This document shows, one piece after another, positions 52,401-59,711 of a DNA stretch of 64,000 bases. The first letter of the stretch is position 1, and each line of letters begins with the position of its first letter. Source of the DNA: Rubrivirga sp046845755 (GTDB lineage: Bacteria; Bacteroidota; Rhodothermia; Rhodothermales; Rubricoccaceae); contig NZ_CP177357.1 of the NCBI RefSeq assembly GCF_046845755.1, positions 2,852,001 to 2,916,000 on the forward strand, written 5' to 3'. Made by a program: the position numbers and the translations under genes. The notes beneath the pieces are model-generated. The model ran no database searches. It worked only from the letters and a program-made list of their open reading frames with translations, and was not told where the DNA came from.

Positions 52401-52888
52401 AGGAAGGCCAGCAGCACGTAGCACGCCCCCACCAGCAGGCCGCTCTCGAACGGCGCGCCCGACACGACAAGCGACGCGAGCAGCGACACGGTCAGCGACA
52501 GCGCCGCGGCCCAGACGCCTCGGACGGAGCGCGCGTACGGGGTGATCGCGAGGACCGTCGCGCTCCCGGCCGTCAGCACGCCGACGATCCACGCGTTGTC
52601 GAGGTCGTTTTGCACCCCGAGCCACGTGAAGTAGACGACCAGACCGCACGAGGCGACCAGGGCGCACGTCCAGACCGACCGCCGGACCGCCCGGTTGACG
52701 AACGTCAACGCCAGCAGGCCCACCATCAACGCGGCGTATCCGACCCGGAGCGCGAGCGGGTCGTAGTAGGCCGGGTCGATGGCCCGGTAGACAACCCAGA
52801 ACGCCGGGACGGCGACGGCCGCGGCGCCTAGCATCCAGCGGAAGGCGGCGAGAGAAGCGGACGGCGCAGGAGCGGAAGGGCGAGGCAC
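49430..52888 (-). CDS. Hybrid histidine kinase 1: membrane sensor, three PAS, HisKA, two REC
   Basis: A 1152-residue kinase. The first 170 residues form about six membrane helices (MASE-like, not assigned). Three PAS domains follow at about 190-315, 320-445 and 470-595, each starting LLRTVIDAIP or LLQTVIDAIP and reading VYVKDREGR, IYVKDVQGR and ITVKDREGR. HisKA carries His626 (ANMSHEIRTPMNG), then a HATPase (NLLSNAVKF, DTGIGIAPGK, GGTGLGLAIC). The first receiver is complete (RRVLVVDDNAVNR, LILLDMQMPGMDG), and so is the second (RVLLAEDNLVNQK, VVFMDVQMPEMDG). The DNA for HisKA/HATPase is identical to that of the two kinase genes downstream. The three genes follow one another on the minus strand, interrupted by a DUF2807 gene. 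Confidence 0.85.
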   Translation of the reverse strand: MPRPSAPAPSASLAAFRWMLGAAAVAVPAFWVVYRAIDPAYYDPLALRVGYAALMVGLLALTFVNRAVRRSVWTCALVASCGLVVYFTWLGVQNDLDNAWIVGVLTAGSATVLAITPYARSVRGVWAAALSLTVSLLASLVVSGAPFESGLLVGACYVLLAFLGSTAAMAQVRTRLALREQRDQLQARGRLLRTVIDAIPEHVYVKDREGRCLIRNKYSADFLGLDDPSEAVGLTVFDTSEDPEVAADYWAEEDRVMRTGEAEIDFEEPYAYGGETGWLITSRIPLRDDSGAVVGLVGVTRDVTEQKQSRAKIEAQRRLLQTVIDAIPDHIYVKDVQGRATLRNVASAAALGFDDPEEAVGATDAEVWRRRAADQDHVSDIEGYGLAASADDLTVIRTGRPLRDKEERDASGGWLLTTKVPLRGPDGTVSGIVGVSRDITAQKAVQAALRDARDAAEAARAAAEAQRREFERSQRLLRTVIDAIPDRITVKDREGRLLTRNLAAARIMGYETVEESVGLTLLETDVPRDLAERAHAEDLRVMETAEPLLAVETKRTFGEGWKESTKVPLQDESGEVVGLVSVMRDISERKAAEVALREAHDAAEAAREAAEAATRAKSEFLANMSHEIRTPMNGVVGMTSLLLETPLGPEQRDFVETIRTSGDALLTIINDILDFSKIEAGMLSLEEAPFDVASTVEDALDLVAQGAAEKGVELAYVVGDGAPRAVVGDVTRVRQVLVNLLSNAVKFTAEGSVCVRVGGAPPDAAVGSAAELTFAVEDTGIGIAPGKLEAVFESFSQADASTTREYGGTGLGLAICQSLVGMMGGEMTVASVVGEGSTFGFSMPTTIAASERRVFLQREQPALEGRRVLVVDDNAVNREILTRLSARWRMVPDEVRSGPEALEAVARAKAEGRPYDLILLDMQMPGMDGIGVAQALDAQPGQPPVMVMLTSIHRGSDLRERARAAGVHAVLYKPTKPSQLYDVLIGAFEDRPAPAVAGPSAPAAWVARGAVTTETPPSGPTLRVLLAEDNLVNQKVATRLLDRVGIRADVVANGLEAVEAVERQAAHGQGYDVVFMDVQMPEMDGLAATRAIRALPLASQPHVVALTANAMEGDREACLEAGTDDYLSKPVQLDGIRSAIEQARRALRAVQA
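50461..51043 (-). repeat. 583-bp identical kinase-core block, copy 1
   Basis: Encodes the end of HisKA and most of the HATPase of kinase 1. By eye it is base-for-base the same as 54851-55433 and 57933-58515, including third codon positions. Identity with copy 2 continues, with a few differences, to about 50362. The upstream border is in the coiled-coil before HisKA (GCTCGC here, GCCCGT in the other copies). Confidence 0.85.
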
Positions 52889-52988
52889 AGGCCAGTCGGT
52901 GGGACCGGTAGGGTATCGGTCGCCCCGAGCCCGTCTAAACCCGCGCCGCCGTCACTTTACCGTTCCGTTCCCGCCGGATGCCGCCCCG

Positions 52989-53714
52989 CTAGCCGTCGAC
53001 GCGGACGACGTCGCCGGAGCCCATAATCGACTGGGAGACCTCGGGCGAGCCGTAGTACCGCACGTCGCCGGAGCCCATCACGGACACGTCGAGGCGCTTC
53101 GCGGCCCGCACCGTCACGTCGCCCGAGCCGGCCACGGCGATCTCGGCGTCGGCCACGGCGAGCGCCCCGGCGTCCACGTCGCCCGAGCCGGCGATGTCGA
53201 CCGAGACGCGATCGGCAGCGCCGCCGACGACCACGCCGCCCGAGCCGGCCACCGACACCTCGAGGGCGCCCGTCTCCAGATCCATCATCGACACGTCGCC
53301 GCTCCCGCCGATCGACACCGAGGCGGCGTCGGCGCGGACGCCGTCGGCCTCGACGCGGCCCGAGCCCGCGATCTCGATGCGCTCCAGCCGGTCCACGCCG
53401 ACGGTCATGCGCAGGTCGAGGGCGGTCTGGAACGACTCGCCGCGCGGGGCCCGCAGCGTCAGCACGCCGCCGTCGACGTCCGCCACGAGGGCCTCGACGA
53501 TGTTGTCGTCGCCCTCGATGCGGAGCGGGGCCGCGCCGGGCGTCACCACGAGCACGCCCGGGACCGCCAGCCGCACGCCGTCGACGCCGGACACCTCGAC
53601 CGTACGCGCGCCGGGCTCGCCGGACCCCTCGACGGCCGAGCCGCCCCAGTTCCCATTGAAACAGCCGGCCAGCGCGGCGGCGGCGAGGACGGCGACGAAG
53701 ACGAGGCGGAGCAT
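52989..53714 (-). CDS. DUF2807 (GIN-domain) lipoprotein
   Basis: A 241-residue lipoprotein (MLRLVFVAVLAAAALAGC, lipobox LAGC). The DUF2807 / head-GIN pattern is clear: TVEVSGVDGVRLAVPGVLVV near the start, then repeated G-S-G-D turns of a right-handed beta-helix: RIEIAGSGRVEA, VSIGGSGDVSM, VSVAGSGGVVV, VDIAGSGDVDA, IAVAGSGDVTV, VSVMGSGDVRY and SIMGSGDVVR. The family is typical of Bacteroidota and is thought to be surface-exposed; its function is unknown. It sits between kinases 1 and 2, which otherwise look like a tandem series, so it may have been carried along or inserted. Confidence 0.88.
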   Translation of the reverse strand: MLRLVFVAVLAAAALAGCFNGNWGGSAVEGSGEPGARTVEVSGVDGVRLAVPGVLVVTPGAAPLRIEGDDNIVEALVADVDGGVLTLRAPRGESFQTALDLRMTVGVDRLERIEIAGSGRVEADGVRADAASVSIGGSGDVSMMDLETGALEVSVAGSGGVVVGGAADRVSVDIAGSGDVDAGALAVADAEIAVAGSGDVTVRAAKRLDVSVMGSGDVRYYGSPEVSQSIMGSGDVVRVDG

Positions 53715-53852
53715 GGGACAGCGGGCAGGTGTCGGCCCGCTACGGCACGAGCGGCCGGCGGGTTACGGCGCACGCGAGCCCCCCACGCTCGCTCCGCCCT
53801 TCCGTGGCAGCCGCCGGTGAGACGCGCGCAGCTCGCCCCCCGTGTGTCCGCG

Positions 53853-56816
53853 CTAGGCCACCCGAGCGCGCGGCTCGGTCGGGGCGCACCGCGCGCGCTC
53901 GATGGCGCTGCGGATGCCGTCGAGCTGGACCGGCTTCGAGAGGTAGTCGTCGGCCCCGGCCTCGAGGCACGCCTCGCGGTCGCCCTCCATCGCGTTGGCC
54001 GTCAGCGCCACGACGTGCGGCTGCGACGCCAGCGGCAGCGCCCGGATCGCCCGCGTAGCCGCGAGCCCGTCCATCTCGGGCATCTGGACGTCCATGAACA
54101 CGACGTCGTACCCCTGCCCGTGCGCGGCCTGGCGCTCGACGGCCTCGACGGCCTCGAGCCCATTCGCCACCACGTCGGCCCGGATCCCGACCCGGTCGAG
54201 CAGCCGCGTCGCCACCTTCTGGTTGACCAGGTTGTCCTCCGCCAGCAGGACCCGGAGCGGGGTCCCGTCGGGCGCGGGCCGGGCGACCCAGGCGGCCTCC
54301 GGGATGGGCTCGGGCACGGTGCGGCCGATCGCGTGGACGAGCGCGTCGTGGAGTTGGTGGTGCTTGGGCGGCTTGCCGAGCAAGACCGAGACGCCGGCGC
54401 GGTCGGCACGCGCCCTCGCCTCCGCTGTCCGCGTGGAACTCGTGAGTCCGACGACGGCGGGGGGCGACGGCAGCGAGACCAGCACCCCCGGCGCATCGTG
54501 GCCACCCATCCCCGGGGCCTGCAGGTCGAGCACGACGACGGCCACAGGGTCGGTCGCGGTGCTGTGGGCGGCCGCTGCGACGGCCTCGGCGCTGCTCGCG
54601 ACGCCCTCGACCCGCATCCCCCACGACGCTGCCAGCGCGACGGTCGCGGCGCGGACGGTCGGGTCGGGGATGGCGACGAGCGCGCGGCGGCCGTCGAGCG
54701 CAGGCGACGGCGCGAGCACCCGGCCCTCGGGCGCGGCGACGCGCATCGGCACGGAGAACCCGAAGGTGGACCCCTCCCCGACCACGCTCGCGACGGTCAT
54801 CTCCCCGCCCATAACCCCGACCAGACTCTGGCAGATCGCCAGGCCGAGCCCCGTCCCCCCGTACTCCCGCGTCGTCGAGGCGTCGGCCTGGCTGAAGCTC
54901 TCGAACACGGCCTCGAGCTTCCCCGGCGCGATCCCGATCCCCGTGTCCTCGACCGCGAACGTGAGCTCGGCCGCCGACCCCACCGCCGCGTCCGGGGGCG
55001 CCCCCCCCACCCGGACGCACACGGACCCCTCGGCCGTGAACTTCACGGCGTTCGACAACAGGTTGACCAGCACCTGCCGGACCCGCGTGACGTCGCCGAC
55101 GACGGCCCGGGGGGCCCCGTCGCCCACGACGTACGCGAGCTCGACGCCCTTCTCGGCGGCCCCCTGGGCCACGAGGTCGAGCGCGTCCTCGACCGTCGAG
55201 GCGACGTCGAACGGGGCCTCCTCGAGCGAGAGCATCCCGGCCTCGATCTTCGAGAAGTCGAGGATGTCGTTGATGATGGTCAGGAGCGCGTCGCCCGACG
55301 TCCGGATGGTCTCGACGAAGTCGCGCTGCTCGGGGCCGAGCGGGGTCTCGAGGAGCAGGCTCGTCATCCCGACCACGCCGTTCATCGGCGTCCGGATCTC
55401 GTGGGACATGTTGGCCAGGAACTCCGACTTCGCCCGTGTCGCCGCCTCCGCCGCCTCCTTCGCCGCGACGAGTTCGGCCTCCGCCGCCTTCTGCTCGCGC
55501 ATGTCGCGCGCGTGGACGGAGAACAGGATGGTGCCCGTGCCGTCGCCGTGGTCCACCTCGGCGGGTGCGATGGTGATCTCGGCCGGGATCTCCTCGCCCG
55601 CCGCCGAGAGGATGGGGAGATAGAGCCGCCGCCCCAGCGACCCGAGATGGCCTTCGCGGCCGTAGCGGACCAGCTTGGCGCGGTGCTCGTCGCGGTAGCG
55701 GGCGGGCACGGCGAGGTCGGCGAACGAGTGGCCCACGAAGGCCTCCCGCTCGACGCCCAGGAGCGCCAGCGCGGCCTCGTTGGCGTCCAGTACGCGGTCG
55801 TTCTCGTCGAGCGCGATGACAGCGTTTGGGGCCGAGTCGAGCAGCGACTTGACGCGCGCCACGCTCTCGCGCAGGGCCACCTCGGTAGCCTTCTGCCCGC
55901 TCACGTCGCGCGAGACGCCGACGAGCCCGGTGACGGCACCGGACGGATCGCGCAGGGGGACGCGCGTCGTGAGGAGCCAGGTGCCGTCGGGCGCCCGCTC
56001 GGCGTGGGTGCGGCCCGGCTGCCCGAGCGACGCGTCGCGCCGGTCGGCGGTCCCCCCCAGGTCATCGCACGGACTCGACGGGATGCCCCGGACGGCGAAA
56101 TCGGGGCCGCCAGCGGCGTGCGCTCGCGCGCTGGCGGCGTTGCGCAGCGTTTCGCGGCCCTCGACGTCGGTGATGGTGATACGGTCGGGGATCGCGTCGA
56201 TGACGGCCCGCAAGAGCTGGGCGCCGGCGGCGACCTCCCGGTGCTGCGCCGCGAGCGCGTCGCGGCCCTCCTGCACGGCCGCCAGCATCCGCAAGCGAGA
56301 GACCCCCGCCGCGTAGAGCGAGGCCCCTGAAAAGGCGAGCAGCCCCACGAAGTTGGACCGGGGAAACAGGAAGCCGCCCGGCGGCGGGGCCGTCAGCCAG
56401 AGCGGGACGGCGAGGGCCGCAACCAGCCCCAGCAGCGCCCCCCACACGGCCCGTGTCGACCGGGCGTAGAGCGCCACCACGAGCCCGGCCATCAGCGTCA
56501 GGAGGCTCAGCCCGCCCACCCACGACGGGCCCAGGCCGTTCTTGGCCGCCGTCCATGAGAAGAAGGCGGCGATGACCCAGATCAGGCCCACCACACTGGA
56601 CCGGACGTGATGGCGCGCTCGCGCGTCGACGTAGGTCAGCCCGAGAACCACCAGGCACAGGCCCGAGACCGCGAGCCGGTACCCGAGCGGGTCGTCGTGG
56701 ACGGCACCGCCCATCTGGTCCAGCCCCCAGAACAGAGGGCTCGCGACCGACCCCAGCACGATCACCAGCCGGTGCGTGCGGAGGTCGTCGGGGGAGGGGG
56801 CGGCGGTGGCGGGCAC
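53853..56816 (-). CDS. Hybrid histidine kinase 2: membrane sensor, two PAS, HisKA, two REC
   Basis: A 987-residue kinase read from GTG at 56816; an in-frame ATG at 56963 would overlap the kinase 3 gene, and kinase 3 also starts with GTG at the matching place. An N-terminal membrane sensor (about 15-180, starting DDLRTHRLVIVLGSVASPLF) precedes two PAS domains: IDAIPDRITITDVEGRETLR, and FDSAP-like PAS at about 320-440. His472 is in ANMSHEIRTPMNG. Receiver 1 (VALVAIPDPTVR-type; VVVLDLQAPGMGG) lacks the acidic pair of strand 1, although the Asp is kept. Receiver 2 (RVLLAEDNLVNQK, VVFMDVQMPEMDG) is complete. Core DNA is identical to kinases 1 and 3. Confidence 0.8.
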   Translation of the reverse strand: MPATAAPSPDDLRTHRLVIVLGSVASPLFWGLDQMGGAVHDDPLGYRLAVSGLCLVVLGLTYVDARARHHVRSSVVGLIWVIAAFFSWTAAKNGLGPSWVGGLSLLTLMAGLVVALYARSTRAVWGALLGLVAALAVPLWLTAPPPGGFLFPRSNFVGLLAFSGASLYAAGVSRLRMLAAVQEGRDALAAQHREVAAGAQLLRAVIDAIPDRITITDVEGRETLRNAASARAHAAGGPDFAVRGIPSSPCDDLGGTADRRDASLGQPGRTHAERAPDGTWLLTTRVPLRDPSGAVTGLVGVSRDVSGQKATEVALRESVARVKSLLDSAPNAVIALDENDRVLDANEAALALLGVEREAFVGHSFADLAVPARYRDEHRAKLVRYGREGHLGSLGRRLYLPILSAAGEEIPAEITIAPAEVDHGDGTGTILFSVHARDMREQKAAEAELVAAKEAAEAATRAKSEFLANMSHEIRTPMNGVVGMTSLLLETPLGPEQRDFVETIRTSGDALLTIINDILDFSKIEAGMLSLEEAPFDVASTVEDALDLVAQGAAEKGVELAYVVGDGAPRAVVGDVTRVRQVLVNLLSNAVKFTAEGSVCVRVGGAPPDAAVGSAAELTFAVEDTGIGIAPGKLEAVFESFSQADASTTREYGGTGLGLAICQSLVGVMGGEMTVASVVGEGSTFGFSVPMRVAAPEGRVLAPSPALDGRRALVAIPDPTVRAATVALAASWGMRVEGVASSAEAVAAAAHSTATDPVAVVVLDLQAPGMGGHDAPGVLVSLPSPPAVVGLTSSTRTAEARARADRAGVSVLLGKPPKHHQLHDALVHAIGRTVPEPIPEAAWVARPAPDGTPLRVLLAEDNLVNQKVATRLLDRVGIRADVVANGLEAVEAVERQAAHGQGYDVVFMDVQMPEMDGLAATRAIRALPLASQPHVVALTANAMEGDREACLEAGADDYLSKPVQLDGIRSAIERARCAPTEPRARVA
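54851..55433 (-). repeat. 583-bp identical kinase-core block, copy 2
   Basis: Same sequence as 50461-51043 and 57933-58515. The preceding 90 bp (54756-54850) also match kinase 1 with only a few changes. Beyond the right border both kinases 2 and 3 continue with CCGTGTCGCCGCCTCCGCCG, then diverge into unrelated PAS code. Confidence 0.85.
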
Positions 56817-56892
56817 GGTCGGGGCGCAGGGCAGGTCTCTCGGTATCGATTCGATGCCCGCGCGCTGAACCACCAGGGCTTCGAGCCGTCTC

Positions 56893-59502
56893 TCAGATGG
56901 CCATCGAGCGGGGGGGCGCCGGCCACGGGGCCGTCTCGCGGCACTCCAGCAGAGACGGCACACTGGCGAGCGCCCCGCGCATCGACTCCAGTTGGACCGG
57001 CTTCGAGAGGTAGTCGTCGGCCCCGGCCTCGAGGCACGCCTCGCGGTCGCCCTCCATCGCGTTGGCCGTCAGCGCCACGACGTGCGGCTGCGACGCCAGC
57101 GGCAGCGCCCGGATCGCCCGCGTAGCCGCGAGCCCGTCCATCTCGGGCATCTGGACGTCCATGAACACGACGTCGTACCCCTGCCCGTGCGCGGCCTGGC
57201 GCTCGACGGCCTCGACGGCCTCGAGCCCATTCGCCACCACGTCGGCCCGGATCCCGACCCGGGCGAGCAGGCGCGTGGCCACCTTCTGATTGACCAGGTT
57301 GTCTTCGGCCACGAGCACGCGCAAGCCGGAGCCGCCGGTCGGGGCCGAGGCCGCGGGCCGCGCCACCCAGGCCGGCGGGGGGGCAGGGGCGTCGTGCCCG
57401 GCGAGCGATTGGACGAGGGCGTCGTGGAGCTGGCAGTGGCGGGGCGGCTTGCCGAGCAGCACCGTCACGCCCGCCGCCGCCGCCCGGCTGCGGGCCGCCG
57501 CCGTCCGGGCGACGCCAGTGAGCCCCACGACGGCCGGCGACGGCGACGGCAGCGAGCCCAGCACGGCGGCCACCTCGTGCCCGTCCATCCCCGGCGTCTG
57601 CATGTCGAGCACGACGGTGTCGAAGGGCGTCCCCGAGGCGACGGCGCGCGCTGCGATCGCGATCGCCTCGTCGCCGGACGGGGCGCCCGTCGCCTCCAGC
57701 CCCCACGACGCGACCAGGTCGAGCGTCGTCGCCCGCACGACGGCGTCGGCGAGCGCCACCAACACGCGGGGGCCGTCGAGCGCGGCCGACGGCACGAACG
57801 CCGCCGACGGCGCCGGCGCCACGACGGCCGGGATCGAGAACCGGAACGTGGAGCCGACGCCGGGCACGCTTTCCGCCCCCAGCCGCCCGTCCATCATCCC
57901 GACCAAGCTCCGGCAGATCGCCAGGCCCAGGCCCGTCCCCCCGTACTCCCGCGTCGTCGAGGCGTCGGCCTGGCTGAAGCTCTCGAACACGGCCTCGAGC
58001 TTCCCCGGCGCGATCCCGATCCCCGTGTCCTCGACCGCGAACGTGAGCTCGGCCGCCGACCCCACCGCCGCGTCCGGGGGCGCCCCCCCCACCCGGACGC
58101 ACACGGACCCCTCGGCCGTGAACTTCACGGCGTTCGACAACAGGTTGACCAGCACCTGCCGGACCCGCGTGACGTCGCCGACGACGGCCCGGGGGGCCCC
58201 GTCGCCCACGACGTACGCGAGCTCGACGCCCTTCTCGGCGGCCCCCTGGGCCACGAGGTCGAGCGCGTCCTCGACCGTCGAGGCGACGTCGAACGGGGCC
58301 TCCTCGAGCGAGAGCATCCCGGCCTCGATCTTCGAGAAGTCGAGGATGTCGTTGATGATGGTCAGGAGCGCGTCGCCCGACGTCCGGATGGTCTCGACGA
58401 AGTCGCGCTGCTCGGGGCCGAGCGGGGTCTCGAGGAGCAGGCTCGTCATCCCGACCACGCCGTTCATCGGCGTCCGGATCTCGTGGGACATGTTGGCCAG
58501 GAACTCCGACTTCGCCCGTGTCGCCGCCTCCGCCGCCTCCTTCGCCGCGACGAGCGCGACGGCCGCGCGCTTCTGGTCCGACACGTCGCGCGAGACGCCG
58601 ACGAGCCCAACGACCTCGCCGCTCTCGGCGCGCAGCGGCACCTTCGTGGTCAGCAGCCAGTCGCCGTCGGGCGTCTGCTCTTCGAGGTTCTCGATGGGCC
58701 GGCCTGTCCGGACGACGCGGAGGTCGGCGGCGGCGACGGCGCGGCTGTACTCCGCCGGGAGGTCGGCGTCGAGGATGGTCTCCCCGACCGACTCGCCGGG
58801 GTCGGCGTAGCCGAGCGCCGTCGCGCTGGCGACGTTGCGCAGCGTCGCCCGGCCCTCGCGGTCCTTGACGTAGATGTGGTCCGGGATGGTGTCGATGACG
58901 GTCCGCAGGAGCCGCTCGCTGGCCACGACGGCGTCGCGCTGGGCGGCGAGCGCGTCGCGGCTTTCGCGGACGGCGGCGAGCATCTTGAGCCGGGTCACCC
59001 CGGCGCCGTACAGCGCGGCGGACCCGAACCCGACGACGGCGACGAAGTTGGCGTACGGCAGAACGAACCCACCCGCCGGCGGCGGTGTCAGGGCGACGGG
59101 GACCAAGAGCGCGGCGGCCAGGCCGGCCAGCGTCCCCGCCACGGCGCGGGGCGTCGGCGCGTAGAGCGCCACGACGAGGCCGCAGACCAACAGGAGCAGG
59201 CTCAGGCCGGCCGCCCAGGGCGCTGGGAGCCCGTTCCGGGCGGCCGTCCACGAGAAGTACGCCGCGATCAGGTAGATGACGCCGACCATCAGCACGCGGA
59301 TGTGGCGGCGCACGCGGTCGTCGACGTAGGTCAGCGCCAGGACCAGCACGGCGATTCCGGTGATCGCCAGCCGGTACTCGAGCGGGTCGTCGTAGGCCAG
59401 CCCCGCCATCTGGTCGAGCACCCAGAACGCGGGCACGGCGATCGCCCCGAGGAGGATCGTGGCGCGGTGCGCGCGGAGGTCGAGCGGGGCGTCGTCGGGC
59501 AC
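56893..59502 (-). CDS. Hybrid histidine kinase 3: membrane sensor, PAS, HisKA, two REC
   Basis: An 869-residue kinase read from GTG at 59502 (PDDAPLDLRAHRATILLGAI), aligning with kinase 2. The membrane sensor (about 10-170) is related to that of kinase 2: ATILLGAIAVPAFWVLDQMA, GVIYLIAAYFSWTAARNG. One PAS follows (VIDTIPDHIYVKDREGRATL). His340 is in ANMSHEIRTPMNG. Receiver 1 (PRVLVALADAVVR; VVLDMQTPGMDG) lacks the strand-1 acidic pair although its Asp is kept; receiver 2 is complete. The core is identical in DNA to kinases 1 and 2. It starts 210 bp from clpB, which is divergent. The three kinases may respond to different signals and share one output pathway. Confidence 0.8.
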   Translation of the reverse strand: MPDDAPLDLRAHRATILLGAIAVPAFWVLDQMAGLAYDDPLEYRLAITGIAVLVLALTYVDDRVRRHIRVLMVGVIYLIAAYFSWTAARNGLPAPWAAGLSLLLLVCGLVVALYAPTPRAVAGTLAGLAAALLVPVALTPPPAGGFVLPYANFVAVVGFGSAALYGAGVTRLKMLAAVRESRDALAAQRDAVVASERLLRTVIDTIPDHIYVKDREGRATLRNVASATALGYADPGESVGETILDADLPAEYSRAVAAADLRVVRTGRPIENLEEQTPDGDWLLTTKVPLRAESGEVVGLVGVSRDVSDQKRAAVALVAAKEAAEAATRAKSEFLANMSHEIRTPMNGVVGMTSLLLETPLGPEQRDFVETIRTSGDALLTIINDILDFSKIEAGMLSLEEAPFDVASTVEDALDLVAQGAAEKGVELAYVVGDGAPRAVVGDVTRVRQVLVNLLSNAVKFTAEGSVCVRVGGAPPDAAVGSAAELTFAVEDTGIGIAPGKLEAVFESFSQADASTTREYGGTGLGLAICRSLVGMMDGRLGAESVPGVGSTFRFSIPAVVAPAPSAAFVPSAALDGPRVLVALADAVVRATTLDLVASWGLEATGAPSGDEAIAIAARAVASGTPFDTVVLDMQTPGMDGHEVAAVLGSLPSPSPAVVGLTGVARTAAARSRAAAAGVTVLLGKPPRHCQLHDALVQSLAGHDAPAPPPAWVARPAASAPTGGSGLRVLVAEDNLVNQKVATRLLARVGIRADVVANGLEAVEAVERQAAHGQGYDVVFMDVQMPEMDGLAATRAIRALPLASQPHVVALTANAMEGDREACLEAGADDYLSKPVQLESMRGALASVPSLLECRETAPWPAPPRSMAI
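57933..58515 (-). repeat. 583-bp identical kinase-core block, copy 3
   Basis: Same sequence as copies 1 and 2. On the left, identity with the others decays within about 90 bp; the segment coding for receiver 1 is clearly different. A further nearly identical segment codes for receiver 2 in all three (about 49480-49810, 53910-54250 and 56985-57300). Confidence 0.85.
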
Positions 59503-59711
59503 GGGCGAGAGGGTGAGCCGGGTCGGTATCGGCGGGGACCGAGCCGGGCTCAACCCGATCGCTCCGCGCGACGGGGGCGCCTCTGTGGAGAGAATCCCAA
59601 TAACGGCTGACAAGATGACAGATCCGCGCGCCCTGGCACGCCGTTCGCGTTGGGGCGTCCGACACCGACCGATGGCGGGCCGCCCCGCCGACCCCACGCC
59701 GAGATCCAGCC

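Noticed and set aside
49583..59610. Plus-strand open frames of 870-1140 codons opposite the kinase genes
   Set aside because: They are mirror frames of the hybrid kinases in GC-rich DNA, rich in R, G, H and D, with no domain; the minus-strand readings have complete kinase motifs.
59503..59711. CIRCE element for heat-shock control of clpB
   Set aside because: No TTAGCACTC-N9-GAGTGCTAA or a close match is present ahead of clpB.
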